Of a stretch of DNA of 64,000 nucleotides, positions 7,793 to 16,782 are shown one piece after another. The position numbers and the translations under genes were made by a program. Below the pieces are notes generated by a model that was given only the letters and a program-made list of their open reading frames with translations, did no database searches and was not told the DNA's origin. The stretch's first letter is position 1, and each line of letters begins with the position of its first letter. Source of the DNA: Coprococcus sp. (GTDB lineage: Bacteria > Bacillota > Clostridia > Lachnospirales > Lachnospiraceae); contig JAGBHU010000047.1 of assembly GCA_017935345.1 (NCBI GenBank), positions 1 through 64,000 of the forward strand, given 5' to 3'.

Positions 7793-10200
7793 TGAGTTAT
7801 AAAATTGAGAGTTTAAAAGTACGAAATTTTAAGTGTTTTAATCAGAAAAAATTTTATGAATTTTATTTTTTGCAGGATGCAAATCCTACTATTTTGTCAG
7901 GACCCAATGGATTTGGAAAAACAACATTTTTTGATGCCATTGAATTGATTTTTACAAAAAGAATAACACGTTTGAATTCAGAGATTGAAGATGGAAGGAC
8001 TAACCTAGGAAAGAATATTTTATTAAATACATCGGATGAATGCGGATACTTGATATTGTCATTGATAAATTTAGCGCAAGAAAGGCTAACTATCATTGCG
8101 GAGATTGACAATAACCTTACGAAGTTAACCATTGATACATCTATTAAATTTACTTATATTGAGGGAACGATTGATACAAATAAATTTGATGAATTTTTAA
8201 TGAGTAATATAAAATGGGAGGATGATATTTCGGCATTCGATAACATAAGTTATATAAAAGAGCATTTTAATGTTTATTATTACGTTTCTCAAGCAGAATC
8301 AGTCCATTTTTTAAAAAATAATATTGCTGCTAGAAAAGATAGCATGACTAAACTTCTTCAAACAGAAGTTATACAAGAGAAAATTGATAAAATAGAAAGA
8401 AATTTAATTGGAGCTACAAAAGCGAAAAAAGGAGTTTTAATTAATGATGAAATAAAAGTTGTAAAAACTGAATTAGATAAGAAGATATATGATTTGAAGA
8501 ATAAATTAGATGATGGGATGGAAGTATATAAAGAAGTAAGTTATATGCCCTTACTTGTTTATCCTCAAAAATGTGAAATAAAAAAATGGGATATTGAGAA
8601 ATTAGAGTTAAGAAATGTCTCGGAAAAACAAGTATCAGAATATATTGATGAAATAAATAGTATCTATAATTTATATCAGGATTTGCCTGATTATAAGAGG
8701 TTCTTAAAAAATAAAGAAATCGAGGACCTTACAAATAATGATGAAGCAATCTTAAACTACGCTAAATTTAGTATGTTTATGAAAAACAATATATTTGATT
8801 TTAATCAGATTGAAGAAGAAGTTGTAAAATTGAATCGATTGCTGGATGTTTTTAAATATAGCACTTTCTTCCGTAATAAATTGGATATTTCAAAATATAA
8901 AAAGGAAGATATGATTTTATTACAAAAAGAAGGAATGATTCCTGAAATAGTAGTGATTGATGATATAGATAGATATGTTAACGAAATAAAAGTATTATAT
9001 TCTCAACTAGGAGAGAAAGAGAAGAAGATAAATGAACTGTCACAAGCGAGAGAAAGACTTCATTTAGTAAGAGAAAATAATGTCTCTGTAAATCATTGCC
9101 CTTATTGCAATGCTCATTATGATAATCCTGAATTATTAGAAGCAGCATATAATGCTTTGAGCTCTCAGTTGAAGAGTTCACAAGATAACATTTCTTTGGA
9201 AATAGAAACTAAAATAAAGACTTTATCTGATTACGTCAAACCGATAGTTGAATCAATAGGAAAATTATTTGAGCAAAAAGATTATGAAGAAATTGAAAAG
9301 ATTCGTGCAACTGCCAGTGAATATTCGAGGCTTTTAAAGTCAGAGAAGAAAATTGATGAGATTTCAAAAATTCATGAGTTTATTGGAGAGATTGATTCGT
9401 GGAAAGAGTTAGATGGGGCAAGCAAAATTATTGAATTGAAAAGAATTATAGAGTCAAATCTTTCTAGCTATGAAAATAGAAATTTCTTAGAGAATTTGAA
9501 GGTTTATAATTATGACAATGTATTTAAAGAAAATTCTTTAATATTATCTATTGAGCAACCAAATTTAAGAGATAAAACTTCTTTAGATAATAAAATTATG
9601 TTCATAAGTTATCAAAATAGTCTTGTGAAAAATGAAGAAATTAATCATATAAAAAGTGATGTTAAGATACTAATTATTAAGTTGAAAAAACTTGAAAAGA
9701 TTAGAAAGAATTTTGATGATTTAAAGATTTTATATAATAAGGCTATAAATGAATATAAAAATTTAGTATTAAAGAAATTGCGAGTTCCCCTTTTGATATA
9801 TACAGGGAAAATATTACAAGATTATCAAAATGGACTAGGTGTATTTATCAATAAGGATGAAATGAGATTTGTTTCGAATGGTGATGCAAAGCATGACATA
9901 CTTAACACTTTTAGTTCGGGGCAATTGTCTGGATTTGTGTTATCATTTTTATTTGCAATGAATAAACGATATATTTCAGAAGAGAATGATGATATTGGGT
10001 TCATTTTAATTGATGACCCAGTGCAAACGATGGATGATATTAATATAGCGTCATTTATAGAAGTACTACGGAACGATTTCCCAACTAAACAGATTATTTT
10101 GTCTACCCATGAAACTGATAAGGAAAATTATATATTATACAAATTCCTAAAATATAACCTAAAGGGTCAATCATTTAATGTGAAAGATAATATGTATTAA
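7792..10200 (+). CDS. ABC-3C system ATPase (RecF/SMC-like, CxxC hinge)
   Basis: The protein is 802 residues from a GTG start (ribosome site GAAAGGGG); the G is shared with the upstream TAG stop. Walker A is GPNGFGKTT with Lys43. A long coiled-coil middle carries a CPYC at residues 436-439, resembling a Rad50 zinc hook. The ABC signature FSSGQLSG lies near residue 710, Walker B is ILIDDP with Asp741/742, and the H-loop is STHE with His773. All catalytic motifs are present, so the ATPase looks intact. Proteins of this class act in nucleoprotein or DNA-end sensing. Here it is the third gene of a tight three-gene set, and it probably senses invading nucleic acid and licenses the nuclease-like partner. 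Confidence 0.8.
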   Translation: MSYKIESLKVRNFKCFNQKKFYEFYFLQDANPTILSGPNGFGKTTFFDAIELIFTKRITRLNSEIEDGRTNLGKNILLNTSDECGYLILSLINLAQERLTIIAEIDNNLTKLTIDTSIKFTYIEGTIDTNKFDEFLMSNIKWEDDISAFDNISYIKEHFNVYYYVSQAESVHFLKNNIAARKDSMTKLLQTEVIQEKIDKIERNLIGATKAKKGVLINDEIKVVKTELDKKIYDLKNKLDDGMEVYKEVSYMPLLVYPQKCEIKKWDIEKLELRNVSEKQVSEYIDEINSIYNLYQDLPDYKRFLKNKEIEDLTNNDEAILNYAKFSMFMKNNIFDFNQIEEEVVKLNRLLDVFKYSTFFRNKLDISKYKKEDMILLQKEGMIPEIVVIDDIDRYVNEIKVLYSQLGEKEKKINELSQARERLHLVRENNVSVNHCPYCNAHYDNPELLEAAYNALSSQLKSSQDNISLEIETKIKTLSDYVKPIVESIGKLFEQKDYEEIEKIRATASEYSRLLKSEKKIDEISKIHEFIGEIDSWKELDGASKIIELKRIIESNLSSYENRNFLENLKVYNYDNVFKENSLILSIEQPNLRDKTSLDNKIMFISYQNSLVKNEEINHIKSDVKILIIKLKKLEKIRKNFDDLKILYNKAINEYKNLVLKKLRVPLLIYTGKILQDYQNGLGVFINKDEMRFVSNGDAKHDILNTFSSGQLSGFVLSFLFAMNKRYISEENDDIGFILIDDPVQTMDDINIASFIEVLRNDFPTKQIILSTHETDKENYILYKFLKYNLKGQSFNVKDNMY

Positions 10201-10517
10201 TCTGCAACAAAAATAGAAACATAACAATTTAACAAGATTTAGAATATAAGGTTTTTTCTAAGTAAACTTGCCTATATTTAAGAAGGAAATGCGTATTTAT
10301 GGTATTTTTTATCTGCTTAACATGAGTTGAGCAGAGGTATATAATAATAGAGGATTGACAGCAGCACAGGCGGCTATATCACAAAGATAGGCGAAAACCA
10401 TTTTGGACTTTTACTATAAGTTTTGAGGATGCACAGGCATTCCGCAGAGCGAATGGTGGCTATCTTAGAAAAAATCAATGGGAAGATTTGACTGTTGATG
10501 TTTATATCTAAATAATC
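10201..10517. other. Non-coding stretch with decayed coding fragments
   Basis: No intact gene is visible. One short frame ending at 10511 reads FEDAQAFRRANGGYLRKNQW, which looks like the end of a small protein. A nearby stretch in another frame reads GGYITKIGENHFG, reminiscent of small transposon-associated proteins. Neither has a credible start. I interpret this as worn mobile-element sequence behind the ABC-3C genes. Confidence 0.4.
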
Positions 10518-10558
10518 ATAAGCGTATCATTAGAAATAGTGGTATGCTTATTTTTTTT
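10518..10558 (+). terminator. Rho-independent terminator
   Basis: The arms 10518-10532 and 10537-10551 form a 15-bp stem with three G-T pairs and a GAAA loop, followed by a run of T ending at 10558. It lies downstream of the ABC-3C operon and is the first strong terminator after it. Confidence 0.7.
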
Positions 10559-10652
10559 ACCTCATTTGCACCTTTGAGTGCTATCGTCAGTTTCTTGTAT
10601 AATAAAGCCAAGAAAGGGCGGTGGCTCTCAAGCGAGAAACTGGTGGCTCTGA

Positions 10653-10829
10653 AGAGGGATAATATTTAGTATACTGGCAATTGCTATTATCACGTTACTT
10701 CCGATGCAAAATGTTAAAGATGTTATTGTTGTGATTATGGTTGTTGCAATGGCATTTATTGCAAATACCATGAATCTTGTTGCAATGGCGGTAAAGAAAG
10801 AGTCTAATGGGAATTCAATGAAAGCTTGA
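10653..10829 (+). pseudogene. C-terminal fragment of a small hydrophobic membrane protein
   Basis: A 58-codon open stretch after the TGA at 10650-10652 encodes two hydrophobic segments (IIFSILAIAIITLL, then VIVVIMVVAMAFIANTMNLV) and a short charged tail. No start codon or ribosome site precedes the first segment; the first ATG lies after it. It is probably the end of a decayed membrane-protein gene. I do not recognise the family. Confidence 0.3.
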
Positions 10830-10836
10830 ATCTGCG

Positions 10837-10939
10837 TCCTTACCGTGATATGCCCGCTGTCAAACAGACAGGAACACACCTACCGCGATATGCCATGTCA
10901 AACAGACAAGAGGCATATCATGGTAAGGATGTTCCTGTT
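10837..10939. repeat. Compound inverted and direct repeat between convergent units
   Basis: The arm 10837-10854 pairs with 10912-10929 (17 of 18 positions). A second arm, about 10867-10875, pairs with 10931-10939. A related direct copy, ACCGYGATATGCC plus GTCAAACAGACA, occurs at 10842-10872 and 10882-10911. It sits just beyond the stop of the minus-strand ABC permease gene and may act as a terminator for that operon, although no long T-run follows. Confidence 0.5.
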
Positions 10940-10943
10940 TTGT

Positions 10944-11747
10944 TCATGAGCCTGTTCCGCTGTATTTCATGGCGCTGTACATCCAGAATTTGTAGCTGAG
11001 CCAGAAGAACAGACAGCCGATAAATGGCGACAGCCACGATAGTATCGGTACCGCATCGGGGCGGAGTATCACAAGGCTCGGATAGTATGCGATGAATGCA
11101 ACCGGCATTATGAATGTAAAGATGAAACGGAATACCGGACTGAAAATCGTAATCGGATATTTTGCATAATCCTTGAATTTCAGCACTAAATCCAAGACAT
11201 AAAACGAATTTTGAATCCAGAAACAGGTCGCTGCCGCAGCGTTCTGCAAGGCGATCATAACCAGCGAAGCTGTAATGAGGAATAGAATCACTTTCAGCAG
11301 CATCAGAGGGGTAACCGCAAGTCCGATTTTGTTCCATGAGTATATCAGAGTACCCACACCAAAGGCGAGCTGTCCCAACCCTTTTATGTCAAATACCTCC
11401 GATTGGTAGTAGAAAAACAGGTTTATCGGGCGGAAGCAATACTTGATGAAGTCACCCGAATAGACATACGTTCGCAAACTCCAGTTATTGTCGAAAAAGC
11501 ATTGAACCGGGGTAAGCGATATCAGTGAAAATCCGTACAAGAACAGCATTTCATAATAATTCCAGCCGTTGATGGACGGAAAATTCCGAAATAAAATCCA
11601 GAAGCTGACAAAGCCCGCAATATTGGTAAAAATCATTCCGATGGTAGAAATGATGAAATCTGCGCGATAGCTCATTTTGCTCTTTATATCCTGTATAAGA
11701 ATTTTGCGGTATATCCGTAAATAAAAACCAAGTCCTTTTCGTTTCAT
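10944..11747 (-). CDS. ABC-2 exporter permease (DUF990/ABC2_membrane_6 type)
   Basis: The protein is 267 residues with about six hydrophobic segments, beginning IISTIGMIFTNIAGFVSFWI near residues 32-51. Its layout and a second, similar-length permease next door resemble ABC-2 permeases of the DUF990 group, which come as paired subunits with one ATPase. It is the last gene of a three-gene minus-strand operon, 3 bp after the second permease. The substrate is unknown; relatives are annotated as drug, bacteriocin or polymer exporters. The nearby AraC and LytTR regulators are divergently encoded and could control it, but nothing in the sequence proves that. Confidence 0.75.
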   Translation of the reverse strand: MKRKGLGFYLRIYRKILIQDIKSKMSYRADFIISTIGMIFTNIAGFVSFWILFRNFPSINGWNYYEMLFLYGFSLISLTPVQCFFDNNWSLRTYVYSGDFIKYCFRPINLFFYYQSEVFDIKGLGQLAFGVGTLIYSWNKIGLAVTPLMLLKVILFLITASLVMIALQNAAAATCFWIQNSFYVLDLVLKFKDYAKYPITIFSPVFRFIFTFIMPVAFIAYYPSLVILRPDAVPILSWLSPFIGCLFFWLSYKFWMYSAMKYSGTGS

Positions 11748-11750
11748 GGC

Positions 11751-12554
11751 TTAACCTCCATTTACTGTAATCTGCCGAAGCGATATTTTCCAAAACAGCT
11801 TACTAAGCACCAGCATAACAACACACCATATCAACTGTGTACCAAGTGTGATCAGGGTGGTGTCAGGTTTTGAATTTCCGTCAAGAAGAAGTGTTAACGG
11901 TGCATTATAAATTGACTGAAACGGCAGATAGTACACAATCGTTTTCAGTGGCTCCGGGAAGAAGGCAATCGGAATCGTTGCTCCGGAGAGCAGCAATACG
12001 ATGACCTGCTTCATAATATTGATACCCCAGATAGATTCCGTGTACAGGCAAATCGTTCCCACAAGGAAGTCAATGCTGTAGTTGATTGCAACAGCCATAA
12101 TGACTGAAATCACGAAAAATACCAGATTGAACCCAAAGGTAATTGCTCCGTGTGTGACGATTGCCACAACGATAAACGTCGGCAGGAATGTGAAGAAAAA
12201 CTGTGTCACAAATGTTCCGGAATATGACCAGAACAGGTAACGTCTGTATTCCATAGGTTTCAGCAGGTCAAGGACGATTTTTCCCGATTGGATATTCCGC
12301 CCTATCTCCCAGACCGTATACATTTCCATAAAATTGAAAAGAGCCGTTGCAAGCACGAGATAGATTAATGTATCAGAAAAGGTCATACCATTGACCATGT
12401 CTGTTCCTGATGAGGCAAATATTGCTTTCCATAGGAAATATACCACGATGAGATACAGCAGGTTGCCAAATATCATAACGACTGTTGCAAGTCGGAATTG
12501 CAGAGATTCAATGATACCTGCGCGGGTGAGGGAAAAATATTTTCTCAGTTTCAT
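11751..12554 (-). CDS. ABC-2 exporter permease, second subunit
   Basis: This 267-residue integral membrane protein has about six membrane segments (for example ATVVMIFGNLLYLIVVYFLW near residues 23-42 and VIVLLLSGATIPIAFF near 185-200). It is equal in length to the downstream permease, suggesting a heterodimeric membrane channel. Its start codon overlaps the end of the ATPase gene by 4 bases (ATGA arrangement), so the subunits are translationally coupled. The substrate cannot be told from the sequence. Confidence 0.75.
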   Translation of the reverse strand: MKLRKYFSLTRAGIIESLQFRLATVVMIFGNLLYLIVVYFLWKAIFASSGTDMVNGMTFSDTLIYLVLATALFNFMEMYTVWEIGRNIQSGKIVLDLLKPMEYRRYLFWSYSGTFVTQFFFTFLPTFIVVAIVTHGAITFGFNLVFFVISVIMAVAINYSIDFLVGTICLYTESIWGINIMKQVIVLLLSGATIPIAFFPEPLKTIVYYLPFQSIYNAPLTLLLDGNSKPDTTLITLGTQLIWCVVMLVLSKLFWKISLRQITVNGG

Positions 12555-13552
12555 TCCACACCCTCCTCATAAATCTTCTTGATAACCTCCTCGGTGGAGA
12601 TTTCTTCCAACTGCATATCCCGTATTTCATGGGATTGCTGGAGCTGATTCAGCACCTCCATGACCGTTGCCTTTTCTTCGTCCACGAGAATGGAAATCCA
12701 TTCTTCATCAGCAGAAACGGAGAAGTCAGGCAGTTCTTCTTGTATAACTTTTGCCTGTTGTTTCAGCTCGCCGTCAATGCGTATTTTCAGAGTTCGATAT
12801 GAACCAAAGAACCCTTTTAGGTGTTCAATGTCATTGTTATACAGCATTTTGCCCTTGTCTATGATAACGATTCGTTGACAGAGTGCGTCTACATCCCCCA
12901 TGTCGTGTGTGGTTAAAATAACGGTGGTGTGCTTTTCCTTGTTTAGGGCATGAATCAGCGTACGTATTTTCGCTTTCATGGATACGTCCAGACCGATGGT
13001 AGGCTCATCCAGAAATACGATTTTCGGATTGTGCAGGAATGCGGCGAGAATATCGCTGAGTGTCCGCTGACCGAGCGACATTTGGCGAACCGGTTTATGT
13101 AACAGCGGTTCAATATCCACAAGAGACTGATACAAAGCAAGCATACTGTTGTAATCGGAATTACTGATTTGGTATATGTCCTTCAGCAGCTTGAACGATT
13201 CAATCAGCGGTAATGCCCACCAGAGCTGCGAGCGTTGACCGAATACAACGCCGATTTCCTGTGCATTTTTTGTTCTGTTCTTGTAAGGAATATTGCCGCC
13301 GACCAGAATCTCCCCTGAAGTCGGCTCCAGTACACCCGTCATCATCTTAATTGTGGTAGATTTTCCGGCACCGTTTGGACCGAGGTAGCCGATAATTTCG
13401 CCCTGCTTAATGTTCATAGAGATGTTGTCGACAGCACGTACGATTTTGTAATCCCTTGAGAACAGGTCTTTGATACTGCCTTTCAGTCCTTCACGTCGGT
13501 TGAGTACCTTAAATTCCTTAGATACATTTCTGAGTTCAATCATATTTTCCAT
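12551..13552 (-). CDS. ABC-2 exporter ATP-binding protein
   Basis: The protein is 333 residues. Walker A is GYLGPNGAGKSTTIKMMTG (about residues 54-72), the Q-loop is GVVFGQRSQLWW, the signature is a LSGGQ variant in MSLGQRTLSDILAA, Walker B is IVFLDEPTIGLDV and the H-loop is VILTTHDMGDVDAL. The variant LGQR signature is usual for the DUF990-linked exporter ATPases. A C-terminal domain of about 90 residues follows. It is the first gene of the operon, transcribed away from the AraC gene across a 120-bp AT-rich gap that should hold both promoters. Confidence 0.88.
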   Translation of the reverse strand: MENMIELRNVSKEFKVLNRREGLKGSIKDLFSRDYKIVRAVDNISMNIKQGEIIGYLGPNGAGKSTTIKMMTGVLEPTSGEILVGGNIPYKNRTKNAQEIGVVFGQRSQLWWALPLIESFKLLKDIYQISNSDYNSMLALYQSLVDIEPLLHKPVRQMSLGQRTLSDILAAFLHNPKIVFLDEPTIGLDVSMKAKIRTLIHALNKEKHTTVILTTHDMGDVDALCQRIVIIDKGKMLYNNDIEHLKGFFGSYRTLKIRIDGELKQQAKVIQEELPDFSVSADEEWISILVDEEKATVMEVLNQLQQSHEIRDMQLEEISTEEVIKKIYEEGVE

Positions 13553-13675
13553 GTCAGTCTCCTGGTAAATCGTGTATTATTGTTAGTGACATTATCAATA
13601 TAATATAATTTAGCGATTGAAAAAACCATGAATATCGCATAGAATTATAACAATATTTCACTGAAGGGGGTGCCT

Positions 13676-14596
13676 ATGAAACACGAATACAAAGGGATTA
13701 TTATAAAGAAGAATGACGGCTCGGAGCTGGTAAATTATAATGACGATGCATTCCCTGCCTATGTGCATGCCGGTTGGATGCTTCCGGATGTTACATGGGC
13801 AAACAATGCCCATTTTCATGAGGAGCTTGAGTTTGTCCATATAACAAAAGGAAATATGGCATACAATGTGAATGGGAAACAGGTGGCGCTGCACGTCGGT
13901 GACACCCTGATGGTTAATTCAGGGCATATTCATTACAGTCTTGCGACAGAGAACGAGCGGTGCAGATACATCATTTACATTTTAAAACCTTCACTTTTGT
14001 GTTCCTCCTATGTTGTGGAGAACAGGTATGTGAGCCCGATTACCCTGAACAAGCGGCTTCCGTACATTTTATTCAGGGCAAATACAGACTTTGGTGACCG
14101 TATGCATGCTGCTTCCGAAAGGATGATTAAGACGATTCCGGCTACTTTTGCACCGGGGGATTCATTTGCCATCACAAAGGAGTTTTTTGGTATTTGGGAA
14201 ATCGTTATGGGATACTGTCGGGAGAATGCCGGTTTTTTGGAAAATGACCGGTCAGACACCACTCAGGAAAGCTTTAAGAAGATGCTTGCTTTTATTCAGA
14301 GCGAGTACAAGAATCATATATCCCTTGAAGATATTGCAAATGCGGGAAATGTGAGCAAATCCTATTGTAATGTTATCTTCAGGCATTATGCAAATATGAC
14401 ACCTGTGGAATCGCTGCTTAAGTTTAGGGCAAAGAAGGTGTGTGACTATTTATCGTCATCAGAAATCAGTATGTCAGAAATTGCCTTTCAAACGGGCTTT
14501 AGCAGTGCCAGTTATATGACTGAAATTTTTAGGCGTTATTACAAAATGCCCCCAAGAGAATATAAGAAAAGGATTAACAGTATTTATGGAGGATAG
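13676..14596 (+). CDS. AraC-family transcriptional regulator with cupin sensor domain
   Basis: About 306 residues from ATG 13676, chosen because GAAGGGGG ends 5 bases upstream; a GTG at 13670 overlaps that site. The N-terminal cupin-like AraC binding domain contains HFHEELEFVHITKG and the Gly-His turn GHIHYS. The C-terminal double helix-turn-helix (about residues 205-305) includes ISLEDIANAGNVSKSYCN and MSEIAFQTGFSSASYMTEIF. Such proteins bind small ligands, often sugars, and act at promoters. Its stop overlaps the region just before the LytTR regulator, so the two genes may be co-transcribed. It is divergent from the ABC exporter, a plausible target. Confidence 0.85.
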   Translation: MKHEYKGIIIKKNDGSELVNYNDDAFPAYVHAGWMLPDVTWANNAHFHEELEFVHITKGNMAYNVNGKQVALHVGDTLMVNSGHIHYSLATENERCRYIIYILKPSLLCSSYVVENRYVSPITLNKRLPYILFRANTDFGDRMHAASERMIKTIPATFAPGDSFAITKEFFGIWEIVMGYCRENAGFLENDRSDTTQESFKKMLAFIQSEYKNHISLEDIANAGNVSKSYCNVIFRHYANMTPVESLLKFRAKKVCDYLSSSEISMSEIAFQTGFSSASYMTEIFRRYYKMPPREYKKRINSIYGG

Positions 14597-14606
14597 AGAA
14601 AACAGT

Positions 14607-15350
14607 ATGTTTGAAATAGCTATTTGTGAAGATGATACAGATGATAAAGAGCACCTTCAAAACAGCCTGAGGACCATTTTGGATGCCTTCGGTGTGGCAT
14701 ATCGTATTACGTGTTTTGATAGCGGGGAGGCTCTGCTTGCAGCGGAGCTAAGCGTACATTTGGTTTTTATGGATATTGCCATGGAAGGCAGAAACGGTAT
14801 TGAAATAGGACGGCAGATTTATAGCAGGAATCCGTCCGTAAAAATAATATATCAGACAAATTTTGCAGCTTACTGTCAGGAGGCTGTCAATACGGTACAT
14901 GCATTTGCATTTTTAGAGAAGCCCATTAACGAGGAGCTGTTACGCAATCAGATAGGTGCATTTTTGACGCATTACCGGATAGAGGAACACCGGATGGAGT
15001 TTCATAAAGTGTCTTTTATGGAAAACGGCGTATTCGTGGAAAAACCGATTGTACATATCCCCATAGATGCGATTTATTATTTTGAATATCTGAAATACGG
15101 GAAAAAGGTAAAAATCATAACGGAGCATAACCATTATGTATATAGAGATTCTTTGAGTCATCTGGAGTCAGATTTATGTGATTGCAATTTTGAAATCTGT
15201 TGTAGAGGAATACTGGTGAATTTAAAGCATGTAGTAAAAGTAAAGGACTATAAGGTCTTTATAAAAAATGGGGATGTTTTGCCGCTGTCCCAGAAAAGGG
15301 CGGTGCATTTTAAAGAACGATTAAATAAATGTATACATGAAGGAGATTAG
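14607..15350 (+). CDS. LytTR-family response regulator
   Basis: About 247 residues from ATG 14607, giving the family-typical start MFEIAICEDD; an alternative ATG at 14586 overlaps the AraC stop. The receiver domain has acidic residues 8-10 and phospho-acceptor Asp56 in VFMDIAMEG, plus the conserved Lys in FAFLEKPI. The C-terminal LytTR DNA-binding domain (about residues 140-245) contains IYYFEYLKYGKKV and HVVKVKDY. LytTR regulators bind pairs of short direct repeats. The cognate kinase gene starts 2 bp after the stop. A candidate operator with 20-bp-spaced repeats lies downstream of that kinase gene. Confidence 0.88.
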   Translation: MFEIAICEDDTDDKEHLQNSLRTILDAFGVAYRITCFDSGEALLAAELSVHLVFMDIAMEGRNGIEIGRQIYSRNPSVKIIYQTNFAAYCQEAVNTVHAFAFLEKPINEELLRNQIGAFLTHYRIEEHRMEFHKVSFMENGVFVEKPIVHIPIDAIYYFEYLKYGKKVKIITEHNHYVYRDSLSHLESDLCDCNFEICCRGILVNLKHVVKVKDYKVFIKNGDVLPLSQKRAVHFKERLNKCIHEGD

Positions 15351-15352
15351 GA

Positions 15353-16648
15353 ATGACAGAACAACTCGTTTATCTGTTTAGCTGTTTTTTTTCCTGTATG
15401 ATTGGAACCATGCTGATATTTCAGTTCATGGATGACAGATATAAACGCAAATATACAAAACAACGGATTTATCGGATTGCTGCGCTATCAGGGGTTTTTG
15501 TTGCTACATTGGTCAATCAGCTACAGAATTCCATCCTGAATATGATGACGTTCTTTTTGCTTTGCGGACTTTTTAGTGGGTTATTGTATTCAGGAGGCCG
15601 ACTGAAGGGATATGGACGTATTTTAGAAACAGAGATGTTTTTTATTCTATTGGGAATTCTTGAGGGCGTCGGGGGCTATGTTGCCTATGAAATAATGAAA
15701 TACAGCGTGATTAGTCCGAATGATGAAATGCTGAAGGAGAGCTTTGTGGCAGTATTTTCCAAAGTAATTCTGCTTTTCCTGTATCATTTGCTGCTGCGGA
15801 ACTTCTGGAAGAAGGATTGGAATAGAAATACAAGAGAGTATATTCTATATTTGATGATGTTTCTTTTTAGTATGGCAAACATGATTATTGTTGTTGTGGG
15901 ACAAAAAGAATTGCCAAATTATATTATGATATGCGTGAATTGGGGATGTCTCTTGTTTGCCAATATGTATATATTTTATTATATGCAGATGTCCGATGAA
16001 AAGGAGAAGCTGAATATGCAGGTGGCTATGATGGCACAGCAGGAGAATTTGCAGTTTGAGTATTATGAAATGCAGCAGGAAAAATATGAGCAGGCGGTTT
16101 TTATTCTGCATGATGTCAGTAAACACATACGGGCTATTGAAGAGCTTTACCAAAACGGAAGGACAGCGGAAGCGTTGGCATATACCAAAGAGATAGACGG
16201 AATTTTGAAGCCGCTGATTCCGATTCAATATTCGGATAATCCTATGCTGGATATTCTGCTGACGGATTTGAAACGGAGGATGGAACGGCTGGGGATTTCC
16301 TTTGAATTGGATTTGGCAGGGGTGCAGCTTGGCTTTATGGAGCCTGTGGATGTCACTACGCTGTTTGGAAATCTTTTGGAAAATGCAATAGAAGCATGTA
16401 AGAATTGTAAGCGCGAGCGGATAATACGGCTTACAATCAGAAACCGATATGAAATGCTTGCCATTCGTATTGAAAATACGGTGGAACAGGAAGTGCGGTT
16501 GGTGGACGGAAAACCGACACATCCGGGAGAGAAAACGACAGGTATCGGCACGCTGAATATTGTACACTGCGTGGAAAAGTATAGTGGAAGCATCCTGTAT
16601 CAATCAGAACAGGGGAAATTCATTTGTGATATCCTGATTAATAAGTAA
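15353..16648 (+). CDS. GHKL-type sensor histidine kinase (agr-like)
   Basis: The protein is 431 residues. The N-terminal half contains about six membrane helices (for example LVYLFSCFFSCMIGTMLIF). A coiled linker follows, then the phospho-acceptor His253 in FILHDVSKHIRAIEEL. The N-box is LFGNLLENAIEAC and the G-box is TTGIGTLNIVHCVEKY near the C-terminus. This layout matches AgrC/ComD-like kinases that sense peptides or other extracellular cues and pair with LytTR regulators. It is 2 bp downstream of the LytTR gene, so the pair is coupled. No peptide-precursor gene is evident nearby. Confidence 0.87.
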   Translation: MTEQLVYLFSCFFSCMIGTMLIFQFMDDRYKRKYTKQRIYRIAALSGVFVATLVNQLQNSILNMMTFFLLCGLFSGLLYSGGRLKGYGRILETEMFFILLGILEGVGGYVAYEIMKYSVISPNDEMLKESFVAVFSKVILLFLYHLLLRNFWKKDWNRNTREYILYLMMFLFSMANMIIVVVGQKELPNYIMICVNWGCLLFANMYIFYYMQMSDEKEKLNMQVAMMAQQENLQFEYYEMQQEKYEQAVFILHDVSKHIRAIEELYQNGRTAEALAYTKEIDGILKPLIPIQYSDNPMLDILLTDLKRRMERLGISFELDLAGVQLGFMEPVDVTTLFGNLLENAIEACKNCKRERIIRLTIRNRYEMLAIRIENTVEQEVRLVDGKPTHPGEKTTGIGTLNIVHCVEKYSGSILYQSEQGKFICDILINK

Positions 16649-16671
16649 CCTGTATCAGCAAAGTCTTTTTT

Positions 16672-16739
16672 GTATTTCGGGGAAAAAAACCGTATTTCAG
16701 GAAAGAATATGGAAGCGGTAAGTGCAAATATGATAAAAT
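16672..16739 (+). promoter_or_regulatory. Candidate LytTR operator with activated promoter
   Basis: GTATTTCGGGGAAA at 16672 and GTATTTCAGGAAAG at 16692 form a direct repeat with a 20-bp period, i.e. two helical turns. A TATGAT element (16729-16734, within TATGATAAAAT) lies about 24 bp beyond the second repeat, with no good -35 box in the expected place. This is the arrangement expected of a promoter activated by a LytTR regulator, and the genes for such a pair end just upstream. The link is inferred. Confidence 0.45.
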
Positions 16740-16782
16740 TTCCACGGCAAAACAAATAGACAAGAAATTGAGGTGTTGTTAT

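Noticed and set aside
10944-13552. Lantibiotic or bacteriocin immunity exporter
   Set aside because: The subunit types fit the DUF990 exporter group, and no precursor or modification genes are present.
15845-16603. Long minus-strand open frame inside the GHKL kinase gene
   Set aside because: It lies opposite conserved kinase motifs and its translation is His/Ile-rich noise.
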